From assembly GCA_004554075.1 (NCBI GenBank), contig SFOB01000030.1, positions 1 through 26,415 of the forward strand: DNA of 26,415 nucleotides, given 5' to 3'. A program made the position numbers and the translations under genes. This stretch comes from Treponema sp. Lineage in GTDB: Bacteria > Spirochaetota > Spirochaetia > Treponematales > Treponemataceae. This document shows, piece after piece, positions 7,347 through 14,327 of the stretch. The notes under the pieces are model-generated. The model saw nothing but the letters and a program-made list of their open reading frames with translations, made no database searches and was not told the DNA's origin. How positions within the stretch are numbered: the stretch's first letter is position 1; each line of letters opens with the position of its first letter.

Positions 7347-8177
7347 ATGAAAAATAATGAATTGGAGGATAAACTCATGGGAAATGCTTTGAGTTATCAG
7401 GAAACATTATCAAAAATATTAGGCCCATTAAATGAAATGAGCCCGATTGCAAAAGCTGTTGAGGAGCAGCAAAGAATCTCAAAATCGCTTATTGGTCCGT
7501 TAGAGCAGATGCATAAGCAGTTATTACCCGTGCAGAATATGGCAGACCAATTAAAGCCTGTTCTGAATGGATTATCAGAAGCGTGTAGAGAAGCGACAAT
7601 GTCCGCACGGAATTTATCTTTTCCTAAAATAACAGTTTCTTATCCAGAAAATGACGATGAAATACCGCCTCCTGTAAATAGGGAATTGTTTCTTGCAAAG
7701 GAAAGTGAAAGGCAGATTTCAGATTTAAAAGAAGAAATAATCAGTCTAAAAGCCGAAATAAAAACAGAGCGGGAGGAAAGAAAAATGAATGGTTGTATAG
7801 AGTATCCTGAGATGTACAGAAATCGCCCGGATCTTGTTGAAAAACTCTTTGAAAGGGCTGGTATAAGTGTAAATAAACACGAATCAAGATACGAGTATTC
7901 TCCGCAGGAACTACAGGTTTTGTCATATTCCGCACAATTTCGAAAAGACTATGCCAAATTGATTGAAATCGGATATATGCGGCGTAAAGAAGATGGATTT
8001 CTTGAGTGGTTAAAAACCAAACAATCACTTGCTGAATATTTTGGAGCTCAAGAAAAACATGGTAAATGGTGTGATATTGAAAATTTGTTCCAACAGAAAG
8101 GATTAAATCATTTATTGTCTGTTGCCAACAGTAAATCGAAAGACTTTGAAAAACTCGAAAAACTATTAGAAATGTGA
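7347..8177 (+). CDS. Hypothetical coiled-coil protein of accessory region
   Basis: The protein has 276 residues with a strong AGGGAGG site just upstream. Residues 1-95 are helical with spaced hydrophobics (repeated LGPLNEM, LIGPLEQM, LLPVQNM), residues 96-115 form a proline-rich linker, and residues 118-150 form a charged coiled coil (DLKEEIISLKAEIKTEREER). A compact C-terminal domain follows (FLEWLKTKQSLAEYF, then KWCDIENLF and KGLNHLLS), perhaps a small winged-helix-like fold. I do not recognise the family. There are no membrane segments or catalytic motif. It stands alone between a terminator and the structured leader of the DUF4417 gene, so it is probably an independent cargo gene. Confidence 0.6.
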   Translation: MKNNELEDKLMGNALSYQETLSKILGPLNEMSPIAKAVEEQQRISKSLIGPLEQMHKQLLPVQNMADQLKPVLNGLSEACREATMSARNLSFPKITVSYPENDDEIPPPVNRELFLAKESERQISDLKEEIISLKAEIKTEREERKMNGCIEYPEMYRNRPDLVEKLFERAGISVNKHESRYEYSPQELQVLSYSAQFRKDYAKLIEIGYMRRKEDGFLEWLKTKQSLAEYFGAQEKHGKWCDIENLFQQKGLNHLLSVANSKSKDFEKLEKLLEM

Positions 8178-8280
8178 AAATTTACACTTATTGGTCAGTT
8201 TTTTACTGTGTTTTGCCAATTAATCTTTTATTTTTTCAGTTGTAAAATTGAGTTAGAAAAATAAAAGTAACTATTTATAC

Positions 8281-8299
8281 AGGAGGCACGAAAGAAATG
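8281..8299 (+). other. Strong ribosome site followed by a two-codon mini-ORF
   Basis: A consensus AGGAGG at 8281-8286 lies 10 nt before ATG-ACG-TGA at 8291-8299 (ATG at 8297 would be followed by TGA if read from 8297; the AAATGACGTGA string is at 8295-8305). A GTG at 8302 opens a 67-codon frame, but that frame lies across the hairpins and does not look like protein. A leader mini-ORF that couples translation to RNA folding is possible, and chance is not excluded. Confidence 0.25.
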
Positions 8300-8326
8300 A
8301 CGTGAACAAAAATTATCAATGTGAAA

Positions 8327-8493
8327 ACTTCTGTCATGGTACTGGTAATACCACTGACAGAAGTCGGTCAGCCGATAAACGGAGACCAGACAATAATCTC
8401 CAAACCATTGTCTACTCTAATTTATCGGCTTTGCATACAGAAATCAACATCATTATTGCAAACCCTCCTTGTCAGGCTTTTTGCAGGATGTTG
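8327..8493 (+). ncRNA. Structured RNA element with long hairpins and an apparent pseudoknot, upstream of DUF4417 gene
   Basis: Helix P1 is ACTTCTGTCA 8327-8336 with TGACAGAAGT 8355-8364, extended by TGGTA 8337-8341 with TACCA 8349-8353. Helix P2 is AGCCGATAAA 8370-8379 with TTTATCGGCT 8421-8430. Inside P2, GGAGA 8381-8385 pairs with TCTCC 8397-8401, and AGACAAT 8388-8394 pairs with ATTGTCT 8407-8413. These interleave as an H-type pseudoknot with loops of 2, 2 and 5 nt. Downstream, CAACATC 8445-8451 pairs with GATGTTG 8487-8493, enclosing TGCAAA/TTTGCA. A CCTCC at 8464 could mask the AGGAG at 8516 of the next gene. It is probably a cis-regulatory leader or a functional small RNA. I know no Rfam family that matches. 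Confidence 0.7.
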
Positions 8494-8531
8494 TTTAGTC
8501 TCTAACTATTTTCATAGGAGCAAAGCTGATT

Positions 8532-9251
8532 ATGAAAAAGACTATTAATTATGGTAAACGTAAGGGCATCCGCGATATATGGAATGCCTTTATGGTGAAG
8601 GAGTGCAGTAAATGGAATGAGGGTGACATCCCGCAATGCCCTACTGCAAGAGTTGAGATTCCTACAGACCTTATAACCTGGGTTGAAGCTGTAAGAATTC
8701 ATAACAAAATGAAAAAGCAGAATGCAAATTATAAATATGATGCTTATATCTGTTTCTTTTGTGATGACTGGCTATTCGATGGACCCCGTGGAATATGGAA
8801 TGATTACAACAAGGCCATTGAAATAATAAAGCATTTTTCAGGTATCATAAGCCCGGATTTTTCAACTTATAAGGATTTTCCAACACCGTTAAAGGCATGG
8901 AATATTTACAGAATGAGGACCTTCGGTTTCTGGTGCTCAACACAGGGAATCAACGTAATCAACAATGTTCGTTGGAGTCCTGATACAATCGATATCTGTT
9001 TTAAGGGAATCCCGAAAAACAGTGTCGTGTGTCTTGGCGTTATAGCCAGTGACTTGAGGCATTCTGTAAACTGGCCTGAATATGAGTATTATCTGAAAAT
9101 AATGGTTCAGGAACTCCAGCCAAAGATTATTCTGGTTTACGGTTCTGCCCGGTATAAGTTCTTCAAGGACTTACAAGCACAGGGAATTGTGGTAAAATCT
9201 TATCAGACTGCAAGGAATAGAAGAAAGGCTACTGCCGGTGATGCCAGATGA
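8532..9251 (+). CDS. DUF4417 family protein
   Basis: The protein has 239 residues. The DUF4417 pattern runs from about residue 45 to 220: a DAYICFFCDDWLFDGPRGIW segment, then ISPDFSTYKDFPTPLKAWN, a GFWCSTQGINVINNVRW segment, and a C-terminal VYGSARYKFFKDL strand-helix. The family's function is unknown; it is found in phage and mobile regions. The tail after residue 225 is basic. AGGAG at 8516-8520 is 11 nt before the ATG, a little far. The stop overlaps the next start (ATGA), so it is translationally coupled to the toxin-like gene. The structured RNA lies directly upstream. The pairing with toxin-like and immunity-like genes suggests a role in that module's maintenance or delivery, which is inference. 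Confidence 0.85.
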   Translation: MKKTINYGKRKGIRDIWNAFMVKECSKWNEGDIPQCPTARVEIPTDLITWVEAVRIHNKMKKQNANYKYDAYICFFCDDWLFDGPRGIWNDYNKAIEIIKHFSGIISPDFSTYKDFPTPLKAWNIYRMRTFGFWCSTQGINVINNVRWSPDTIDICFKGIPKNSVVCLGVIASDLRHSVNWPEYEYYLKIMVQELQPKIILVYGSARYKFFKDLQAQGIVVKSYQTARNRRKATAGDAR

Positions 9252-9661
9252 GCAAGGAAAGCAGCGGACTTTTTTCGGGGACGAGCGGAAGTTCAGGCAG
9301 TTCTTCAGCTTCTACTATCAATTCGTTGCCTACGAACCCTAGTCAATTAAGCCATATATTCAGGCGGGCAAGTGGGCATTTAGTTGATACTGCGAAAAAC
9401 AGAGCAACTTTACAACGGATTGCAAATAATTCCTCCTTTTTTATGGGGACGGATAAACATGGTAATGATTGGTATGTTGAAACTTGTCGGAACGGTGGTC
9501 AGCACTGGGTAAGTGTAAGGCGTGGAGTTATTCAAAATGGTGGTTATAATCGTACACCAATTGAATGGAATCCAAGTACAGGTCTTAGTGCTCCTACTAA
9601 ACCGAAAGGGCCTAAGAGTACTACAAAACCAATGATTAAACCTAAAAAAAGGAGTAAATAG
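9248..9661 (+). CDS. Small basic toxin-like protein (polymorphic toxin C-terminal type domain)
   Basis: The protein has 137 residues. Residues 6-25 are a Ser/Gly linker (LFSGTSGSSGSSSAS). Residues about 30-110 form a domain with GHLVDTAKNRATL, GTDKHGNDWYVE, GGQHWVSVRRG and IQNGGYNRTP. This layout (DT..NR..L, G.D..GN.WY, G.Q.W...R.G.I.NGG.N) is one I associate with C-terminal toxin domains of phage-borne and polymorphic toxins with a barnase/EndoU/RelE-like fold; that link is from memory and not verified. His31-region, Arg and Trp residues are plausible active-site residues. The tail is Lys-rich. There is no signal peptide. It is coupled to DUF4417 by ATGA and followed 6 nt later by an acidic protein, the usual arrangement of toxin then immunity. 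Confidence 0.6.
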   Translation: MSKESSGLFSGTSGSSGSSSASTINSLPTNPSQLSHIFRRASGHLVDTAKNRATLQRIANNSSFFMGTDKHGNDWYVETCRNGGQHWVSVRRGVIQNGGYNRTPIEWNPSTGLSAPTKPKGPKSTTKPMIKPKKRSK

Positions 9662-9667
9662 AGAAAT

Positions 9668-10009
9668 ATGAATAATTTTGAATTTTTTTCATTGATTTAT
9701 CTGATGCTTGATAGTTGTTGGGAGGAGAATAAGAATGAGACTCTTGGACAATTTTTGAGCGAAATGAATCCGTATATGTGGGCAACGGAAACGTCTGCAG
9801 ATCCTGCCTGGTATGAAGAGTTCAAGAATTTTATGAAAGATAAATCTCTTGGAGACGATAATGGATTCCAGTTAGCAAAAGACTATTTGAAAACTGTTGA
9901 TTTTTATCAAGGGCTTGAAAAGTATCTGGATGAGTATGACCAGGACGGCTGGAATGATGCAATGAAGCAGCTTATGAATCAGCCACATAAAGGAGATGGA
10001 AAATCATAA
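9668..10009 (+). CDS. Acidic probable immunity protein
   Basis: The protein has 113 residues, helical and strongly acidic (many Asp and Glu, e.g. SCWEENKNETLGQFLSEMNP, YLDEYDQDGWNDAMKQL). It starts 6 nt after the toxin-like gene, with GGAG overlapping that gene's end. Its acid charge complements the basic upstream protein, as in nuclease-immunity pairs. A SADPAWYEEFKNFM segment looks like a conserved core I associate with small partners of such toxins. The gene ends just before a shared bidirectional terminator. The immunity role is inferred from charge, size and position. Confidence 0.55.
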   Translation: MNNFEFFSLIYLMLDSCWEENKNETLGQFLSEMNPYMWATETSADPAWYEEFKNFMKDKSLGDDNGFQLAKDYLKTVDFYQGLEKYLDEYDQDGWNDAMKQLMNQPHKGDGKS

Positions 10010-10020
10010 TTGAACGACTC

Positions 10021-10061
10021 ACAATAAAGAGGCTAACATGCGTTGCTAGCCTCTTTATTGT
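10021..10061. terminator. Bidirectional terminator between cargo and trb operon
   Basis: ACAATAAAGAGGCTA at 10021-10035 pairs perfectly with TAGCCTCTTTATTGT at 10047-10061 (15 bp, 11-nt loop). A- and T-rich flanks let it work on both strands. It separates the convergent immunity-like gene and trbL, whose stop codon begins at the next base. Confidence 0.9.
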
Positions 10062-11993
10062 CTATTCACTGGCCCTTAAACCATCTGTCAGCTTGTCGCC
10101 GAGGCTGGTGTCTTTCTTTTTGGCCTGTTCTTTCTTTTCTGCGGCGGTCATCATGTTGAGGGCGACTGTGTTGCCTATGTTTCTGCCCTGGTCACGCTTC
10201 TCGTCGTAGAATTCTTTTCTTGTCATATTTACGTTGCTCTGGGTTGCAGTATCGAACTTTGTTGCTCCCTGGAATGTCGGATTTGAAGTGTTGTTCAAGG
10301 TTCTTGAATCTTCTGGCCCGAGTTCGCGGGATGTATTCTGTCCGCTTCTCTGATGTGCCTGAGCTCCGCCTCCAGCTCCTCCGCCGTGTCCTTCAGGACC
10401 TGCTTTACCGCCTCCGTGGAGGAAGTTGTTTCCTGCACTTCGCACTTTGTCCTTTAAGTCGGTTGAGGCCGCTGCAAACATTCCCTTTGCACCTGCCATT
10501 CTCTGCTGTGCGGTTGTGGCACCAAGGTCTTTTGCGGCACTTGAAGCGGCTTTTCTTGCGCTGTTCATCTTTGACGCAGTTCCATGTGCGTTTACAGCAC
10601 CCTGTGCTACTTTTCTTGTTCCTTCTTTTGTAGCGTGTCCTGCGAGTTTTGCGCCTTTGACTGTTCCCATTGCAAGAGAGCCTGCTGCAGTAACCAGTTC
10701 ACCCATAGAAAGCTGTGGCTGACCTGTCATCAATGTCTGGGCAATCTTTGGAGCGTTCTGTGTCAGAACAAATCCGATTACACAAGTAAATACGATTGTG
10801 ACGAATGAAACCCAGTTCATACCGCCGTTGTCCGTCATAATATCCACCGTTTCTTGAATGAAAAGGTAGAAAACGAAGAACATACAGATGGTAATCACGA
10901 TGATTTTAATCAGGAAACCTGTGAATACTGGAACCAGCTTTTTGGGCAGTTCCTTAGTCCCGTCAAAAAGGATGAACGGAATAAAGAAAGCTCCGATTCC
11001 TACTACAATCGTATATTCCAGAATCGTCATAAGGTACTGGATACAGGCAAAGATTGCGCAGAAGACCAGTACCAGACAGCAGAACATCGTCATAATCATG
11101 GTTGGAACGTGGGCGAATGTAGCCGTCATCTTATTGAAGCCTTTCTTCATAAAGTTCACGTCTTCTTCGTCAATCTCATCCATGTTGATGGCGTAGGCAA
11201 TCTGGTTTTTCTCCCACATTATCTGACAGCCTAGAACTGCGACTCTCATGATTGCACCTGGCGAAAGATAATAGGAATCATTTCCCTTGTCATCTTTGAG
11301 CCAGATATTCAAATCAACGTATTCTGGAAGAAGATTGTCTCCATCCGTTCCATCGGGAAGCTTTTCTACAAGAATGTCCTTTATAGCTTTCAAGGTACGC
11401 TTGCTGAATAAGCTATGATACTTATTCTTTTCGCGGTACTCGTTTATTTTCTCCAGAGCTGCCTTCTTAGCCGATTTTGAATTAAAGGTTGCGTTGTTTA
11501 CTTCATCATAGTACTTGTCTATGAATTCATCGTAAGTGTTCGAATCTCCAAAATCAGTGTCGAAGGTAATAGTCTCCGTTTTAGCAGTAATCTGGCCGAG
11601 TTCCTTGTTCAATTCACTTTCAAGCTGATAGCCGACCTGAATATCGTATTCGATGCTGTTTTTAATGCTTGTAAGAGAATCAATGATTGCCTGCTTTCCG
11701 TGTCCGGCATTGATACCAACCTTATTTCCCATTACCGACATGCCCATTGTTACAAGCGGGTATATGGACATGAACAGTATGAACAAAACCCATTTGTAGA
11801 GGGTGTCCCACCAGAAATCCCTGACGGTAAAACGGCTGTTTGCCAGTTTGAAAGCAGACCAGCAAAGCCCGATTGTTCCGATTGCCACAGCGTAATGAGT
11901 TCCCCATTTGTAGAAGGTAGCCATTACGCCAGAGAAATATTCAATTGCCTGTACGACTGGAACATCAATCCAGCCAGTAAATGCGTGTTCCAT
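10062..11993 (-). CDS. trbL: TrbL/VirB6-like conjugal transfer membrane protein
   Basis: The protein has 643 residues. The N-terminus carries membrane segments around residues 20-60 and 65-85. After a soluble loop (residues about 100-270), a block of four or five hydrophobic helices follows at residues about 290-420 (IMTMFCCLVLVFCAIFACIQ, YTIVVGIGAFFIPFILFDG, LIKIIVITICMFFVFYLFI, FVTIVFTCVIGFVL). The C-terminal 200 residues are Gly/Ala-rich and soluble. This layout is the TrbL/VirB6 polytopic channel component. AGGAG 9 nt before the ATG overlaps the trbJ stop, so the two are coupled. It is the last gene of the operon in this window. The central loop is longer than in short VirB6 proteins. Confidence 0.85.
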   Translation of the reverse strand: MEHAFTGWIDVPVVQAIEYFSGVMATFYKWGTHYAVAIGTIGLCWSAFKLANSRFTVRDFWWDTLYKWVLFILFMSIYPLVTMGMSVMGNKVGINAGHGKQAIIDSLTSIKNSIEYDIQVGYQLESELNKELGQITAKTETITFDTDFGDSNTYDEFIDKYYDEVNNATFNSKSAKKAALEKINEYREKNKYHSLFSKRTLKAIKDILVEKLPDGTDGDNLLPEYVDLNIWLKDDKGNDSYYLSPGAIMRVAVLGCQIMWEKNQIAYAINMDEIDEEDVNFMKKGFNKMTATFAHVPTMIMTMFCCLVLVFCAIFACIQYLMTILEYTIVVGIGAFFIPFILFDGTKELPKKLVPVFTGFLIKIIVITICMFFVFYLFIQETVDIMTDNGGMNWVSFVTIVFTCVIGFVLTQNAPKIAQTLMTGQPQLSMGELVTAAGSLAMGTVKGAKLAGHATKEGTRKVAQGAVNAHGTASKMNSARKAASSAAKDLGATTAQQRMAGAKGMFAAASTDLKDKVRSAGNNFLHGGGKAGPEGHGGGAGGGAQAHQRSGQNTSRELGPEDSRTLNNTSNPTFQGATKFDTATQSNVNMTRKEFYDEKRDQGRNIGNTVALNMMTAAEKKEQAKKKDTSLGDKLTDGLRASE

Positions 11994-12004
11994 CTGATGG
12001 TCTC

Positions 12005-12928
12005 CTATTTACGGAAGGAATCAGGGACTTTGTAATCAAAGGCTTCCTGTTTTCTCTGTTCAGCGGCCATTTCATCAGCCTCTGCCTGCTTTTCGTTTTC
12101 TTCGTTTATCATGCGGGCTGCGCTAAGGCTTGCCATCTGATCCATTGCTTCTTCAAGGCTCATAAGACCGTCTACAACCTGCTGTGATAGATAAAGGCTT
12201 GCTTCATTTGCGGCTGCTTCGGTCATGTTTCCGTTTGAATCGGTCTGAGCATAAGCAGCTTGAATGATTGCATTTGTTTTAGCAATCTTTTCTTCTCTCT
12301 GAAGCTGAACGGCCTCATCCGTTGCTTTTGCCATGAGCTTTGAAGCCTGTGTCTTTACCTGGGCTACGGACTGCTGAACGAAAAGGTAATTCTTCGGGCT
12401 GATACCGTACTTCTTCCAGATCATCATCTTCTGCTTTTCGGTCAGGTTTCCTTCAATAGCATCGATTGAAAACTTCATGCTGTCTGTCATATAAGATTCA
12501 ACGTCTTTGCAGGCACTGAAGAAGTTGTGGTCTGGACTTCCCATTCCACAGAGGTCAGCAAGTGAATAGCGGCCGTTTCCGCAGTCTATATTCGGGGTTG
12601 TCAGTGTGTTCTTAATCTGACGAGCCTGGTTCAAGAGCTTGTTTACGCGTTTGTTGGCATCCTTGATGTCGTTACGGATATCAAAGTCACCGTCAAAGCG
12701 GATATTGTCCCAGTCGATGGACTTAGCTCTTTCTACAGCCTGCTGAATCTGCTGATACTGGTTTTCGATTTGAGTAATGGTGTTCATAACCATGTCGTAC
12801 TGCTGATATAACTGGTCGATGGCCGTAAGCCAGCCGGAAATATCGAATACGGGGTAGCCGGTTGCACTTACGCTGCTTACGGCTATGCTTGTACTCAAGA
12901 AAATTACGATAACTGTTTTTAGTCTCAT
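12005..12928 (-). CDS. trbJ: TrbJ/VirB5-like conjugal transfer protein
   Basis: I set the start at ATG 12928 (307 residues), since GGGAG lies 4-8 nt upstream; the frame extends to an ATG at 12940 that belongs partly to the IS junction. A signal peptide covers residues 1 to about 23 (VIVIFLSTSIAVSSVSA). The mature start, VFDISGWLTAIDQLY then MNTITQIENQYQQIQQ, is the typical TrbJ N-terminus. The rest is helical with a GMGSPDHNFF region and two Cys (PNIDC, DLCG). It is a periplasmic pilus-associated component of the type IV secretion system. The IS110 copy sits immediately upstream of its ribosome site and separates it from trbE, so its expression may now depend on read-through or an IS promoter. 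Confidence 0.85.
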   Translation of the reverse strand: MRLKTVIVIFLSTSIAVSSVSATGYPVFDISGWLTAIDQLYQQYDMVMNTITQIENQYQQIQQAVERAKSIDWDNIRFDGDFDIRNDIKDANKRVNKLLNQARQIKNTLTTPNIDCGNGRYSLADLCGMGSPDHNFFSACKDVESYMTDSMKFSIDAIEGNLTEKQKMMIWKKYGISPKNYLFVQQSVAQVKTQASKLMAKATDEAVQLQREEKIAKTNAIIQAAYAQTDSNGNMTEAAANEASLYLSQQVVDGLMSLEEAMDQMASLSAARMINEENEKQAEADEMAAEQRKQEAFDYKVPDSFRK

Positions 12929-12940
12929 AGGTACTCCCAT

Positions 12941-12958
12941 AAAAAGTCAACGAACAAG
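12941..12958. repeat. IS110 right-end inverted repeat
   Basis: AAAAAGTCAACGAACAAG matches the other end at 14280-14297 in inverted orientation with one mismatch. It is identical to 26324-26341 at the second element. AAAGTC 12943-12948 and GACTTT 12961-12966 also form a subterminal hairpin. Confidence 0.85.
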
Positions 12959-12976
12959 TCGACTTTCTTAAATTAC

Positions 12977-14086
12977 TTAATTTATGGCAGAGAGAGCTTC
13001 ATCAGCAAGAATCATAGGTTTGTAAACGCCTTTCATCCTGTCTGCATTAAAATCCTGTTTATCGCTGAGCATCGCCCAAACAATTTCTGCCATTTTTCTG
13101 GCAGCAGCCACAATTGATTTGCCGCTGCCTTTATTCTTTTTCATATATTCATAACGCTGCATCATTCTCCATTCTGAAGTGTCTTTGCAGCGACGAATTC
13201 CTAACACCAATTGCACAAAACAAGTTCTCAATTCCTGAGGGCCTCGTTTCGTTATCTTTCCATGATGAATGGTCTCATTTGAATCCTGCACCCAAGGTAC
13301 AAGTCCACAGAAAGCCGCATACTTCTTTGCAGTTGCAAATCTTGATATGTCTTCTGTGTAAGCCCTGATTGTCCATGCTGTGATTTTTCCACAGCCTCGG
13401 ATTGTCATAAGGCGGTTTACCATTTCATCATCTTTTGTCAGTTCACTGATCTGTTTTTCAATCGTCTTTACGCTTTCTTCAATACGCTCTATAATTTCAA
13501 ACATCAGTTTTACTGATTGTGCCTCGAGCACGTAGTCGTTATTCGACTCAAGGGTGTCCAGAATCTTCTGGCGCCCTTTTTTACTTTGTAGGCTTCTAAG
13601 CTCATCAGAAAGCCCTAAACTCACTAACAATGCATGAATTTCGTTTTTCTGACCAACCGTTGAACGAACAAGTCGTTCCCGTGATTTCAACAGACGTCTG
13701 ATATTCTCAGTTTCTTTTCCACACAAATAACTTTCAGGAAGCATATCCTTTGAAAGAAATTCTGAAATTGTCGAAGCATCATGCTTGTCAGTTTTCTTGG
13801 TTGATTCGTTGATAACCTTGAATTTGAGAGTGTTAATTACAGTTACTTCTGCTCCTGCCTTCTCAACCTGGTTCTTGAAGAATCTTGTATTTCCGGTAGA
13901 TTCAACTCCGATTTTTACAGCCGCACCAGTTGCTCTGTAAGTTTCAATTCTTGAAAGAAACTCAGCGTAGCCGGCTACTGTTGTCGGATACTGTTTAATC
14001 TGATCCAAAGACTCAACTTTTTCTTCTGTACGCACATGAACAGTAAACTGTGTCTTGTGCAAATCAACTCCAATAAAAAATGTCAT
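12977..14086 (-). CDS. IS110-family DEDD transposase
   Basis: The protein has 369 residues, a normal length. The N-terminal RuvC-like DEDD domain has D8 in GVDLHK, E62 in GVESTGN, and D100 and D103 in KTDKHDA. The middle is a coiled coil (residues about 180-220). The C-terminal Tnp/IS116-IS110-IS902 domain has MTIRGCGKITAWTI and FCGLVPWVQDSNE, with a plausible catalytic Ser near residue 269. GGAGG is 5 nt before the ATG. The enzyme moves the element by a recombinase-like reaction guided, in studied members, by an RNA made from the non-coding end. All catalytic residues are present, so it is probably active. Confidence 0.95.
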   Translation of the reverse strand: MTFFIGVDLHKTQFTVHVRTEEKVESLDQIKQYPTTVAGYAEFLSRIETYRATGAAVKIGVESTGNTRFFKNQVEKAGAEVTVINTLKFKVINESTKKTDKHDASTISEFLSKDMLPESYLCGKETENIRRLLKSRERLVRSTVGQKNEIHALLVSLGLSDELRSLQSKKGRQKILDTLESNNDYVLEAQSVKLMFEIIERIEESVKTIEKQISELTKDDEMVNRLMTIRGCGKITAWTIRAYTEDISRFATAKKYAAFCGLVPWVQDSNETIHHGKITKRGPQELRTCFVQLVLGIRRCKDTSEWRMMQRYEYMKKNKGSGKSIVAAARKMAEIVWAMLSDKQDFNADRMKGVYKPMILADEALSAIN

Positions 14087-14279
14087 GATGACCTCCGTTT
14101 TGATTCGTCTGCGGAAAGTCTAATCGGTATAGTGTTCCAATCTCCCATTCAGTCTTAAATGACTATAGTATGATGCGGCAAAAGCTCTTCATTCTCCTCG
14201 ACAAGGATCTGAGTCCTTACAAAACATGACGAACTATCGCCTGGGTTCCGCTGAATCACTTCAGCGTATCACAATACCG
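14087..14279 (-). ncRNA. Candidate bridge (seeker) RNA region of the IS110 element
   Basis: This roughly 190-nt non-coding region lies upstream of the transposase, where IS110-group elements encode their guide RNA. It can form several stem-loops: CGCTGAA/TTCAGCG 14249-14266 (7 bp, 4-nt loop), AAGGA/TCCTT 14203-14218, and AGTC/GACT 14151-14164. The string TCTCCCAT at 14141-14148 equals the flank at the right-hand element (26316-26323), and its last 7 bases equal the trbJ flank (12934-12940). CTCCTC at 14194 recalls the other flank. Exact RNA ends are unknown. Confidence 0.55.
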
Positions 14280-14297
14280 CTTGTTCGTTTACTTTTT
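14280..14297. repeat. IS110 left-end inverted repeat
   Basis: CTTGTTCGTTTACTTTTT is the inverted partner of 12941-12958 with one mismatch. Outside it, the minus strand reads through CATG and GAGGAGG towards the trbE stop at 14328. Confidence 0.85.
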
Positions 14298-14327
14298 TAT
14301 CATGCCTCCTCATGTTGTGTTTCATAT

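Larger units (their letters stand above)
12941..14297 (-). mobile_element. IS110-family insertion sequence between trbE and trbJ
   Basis: A single transposase gene is bounded by 18-bp inverted ends, 12941-12958 and 14280-14297, with 17 of 18 positions matching. No target duplication is evident. The non-coding region is long upstream of the transposase (about 190 nt) and short downstream (about 35 nt), as in the IS110 group, although inverted ends are more typical of the IS1111 group. The exact tips are uncertain by a few bases because ATG is shared at both junctions. Downstream flank: GGGAG (ribosome site of trbJ). Upstream flank: GAGGAGG after trbE. A related copy begins at 26324. Confidence 0.88.

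Noticed and set aside
7321..7350. A 9-codon leader ORF ending in ATGA at the start of the 7347 gene
   Set aside because: It has no ribosome site of its own and such short frames are common by chance in this AT-rich stretch.
8178..8240. Terminator after the 7347 gene (ATTGG and CCAAT pairing, then T-rich DNA)
   Set aside because: Only 5 bp of clean stem with a large loop; too weak to list as a feature.
8302..8548. Two overlapping plus-strand frames of 67 and 75 codons upstream of the DUF4417 gene
   Set aside because: Both start at GTG and run across perfect hairpins and a pseudoknot. The peptides have no plausible domain, and the symmetry of the DNA explains the sequence better as RNA structure.
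10220..11234. Several plus-strand frames of 98-137 codons opposite trbL
   Set aside because: They are antisense to a well-supported gene, lack ribosome sites and contain no recognisable domain.
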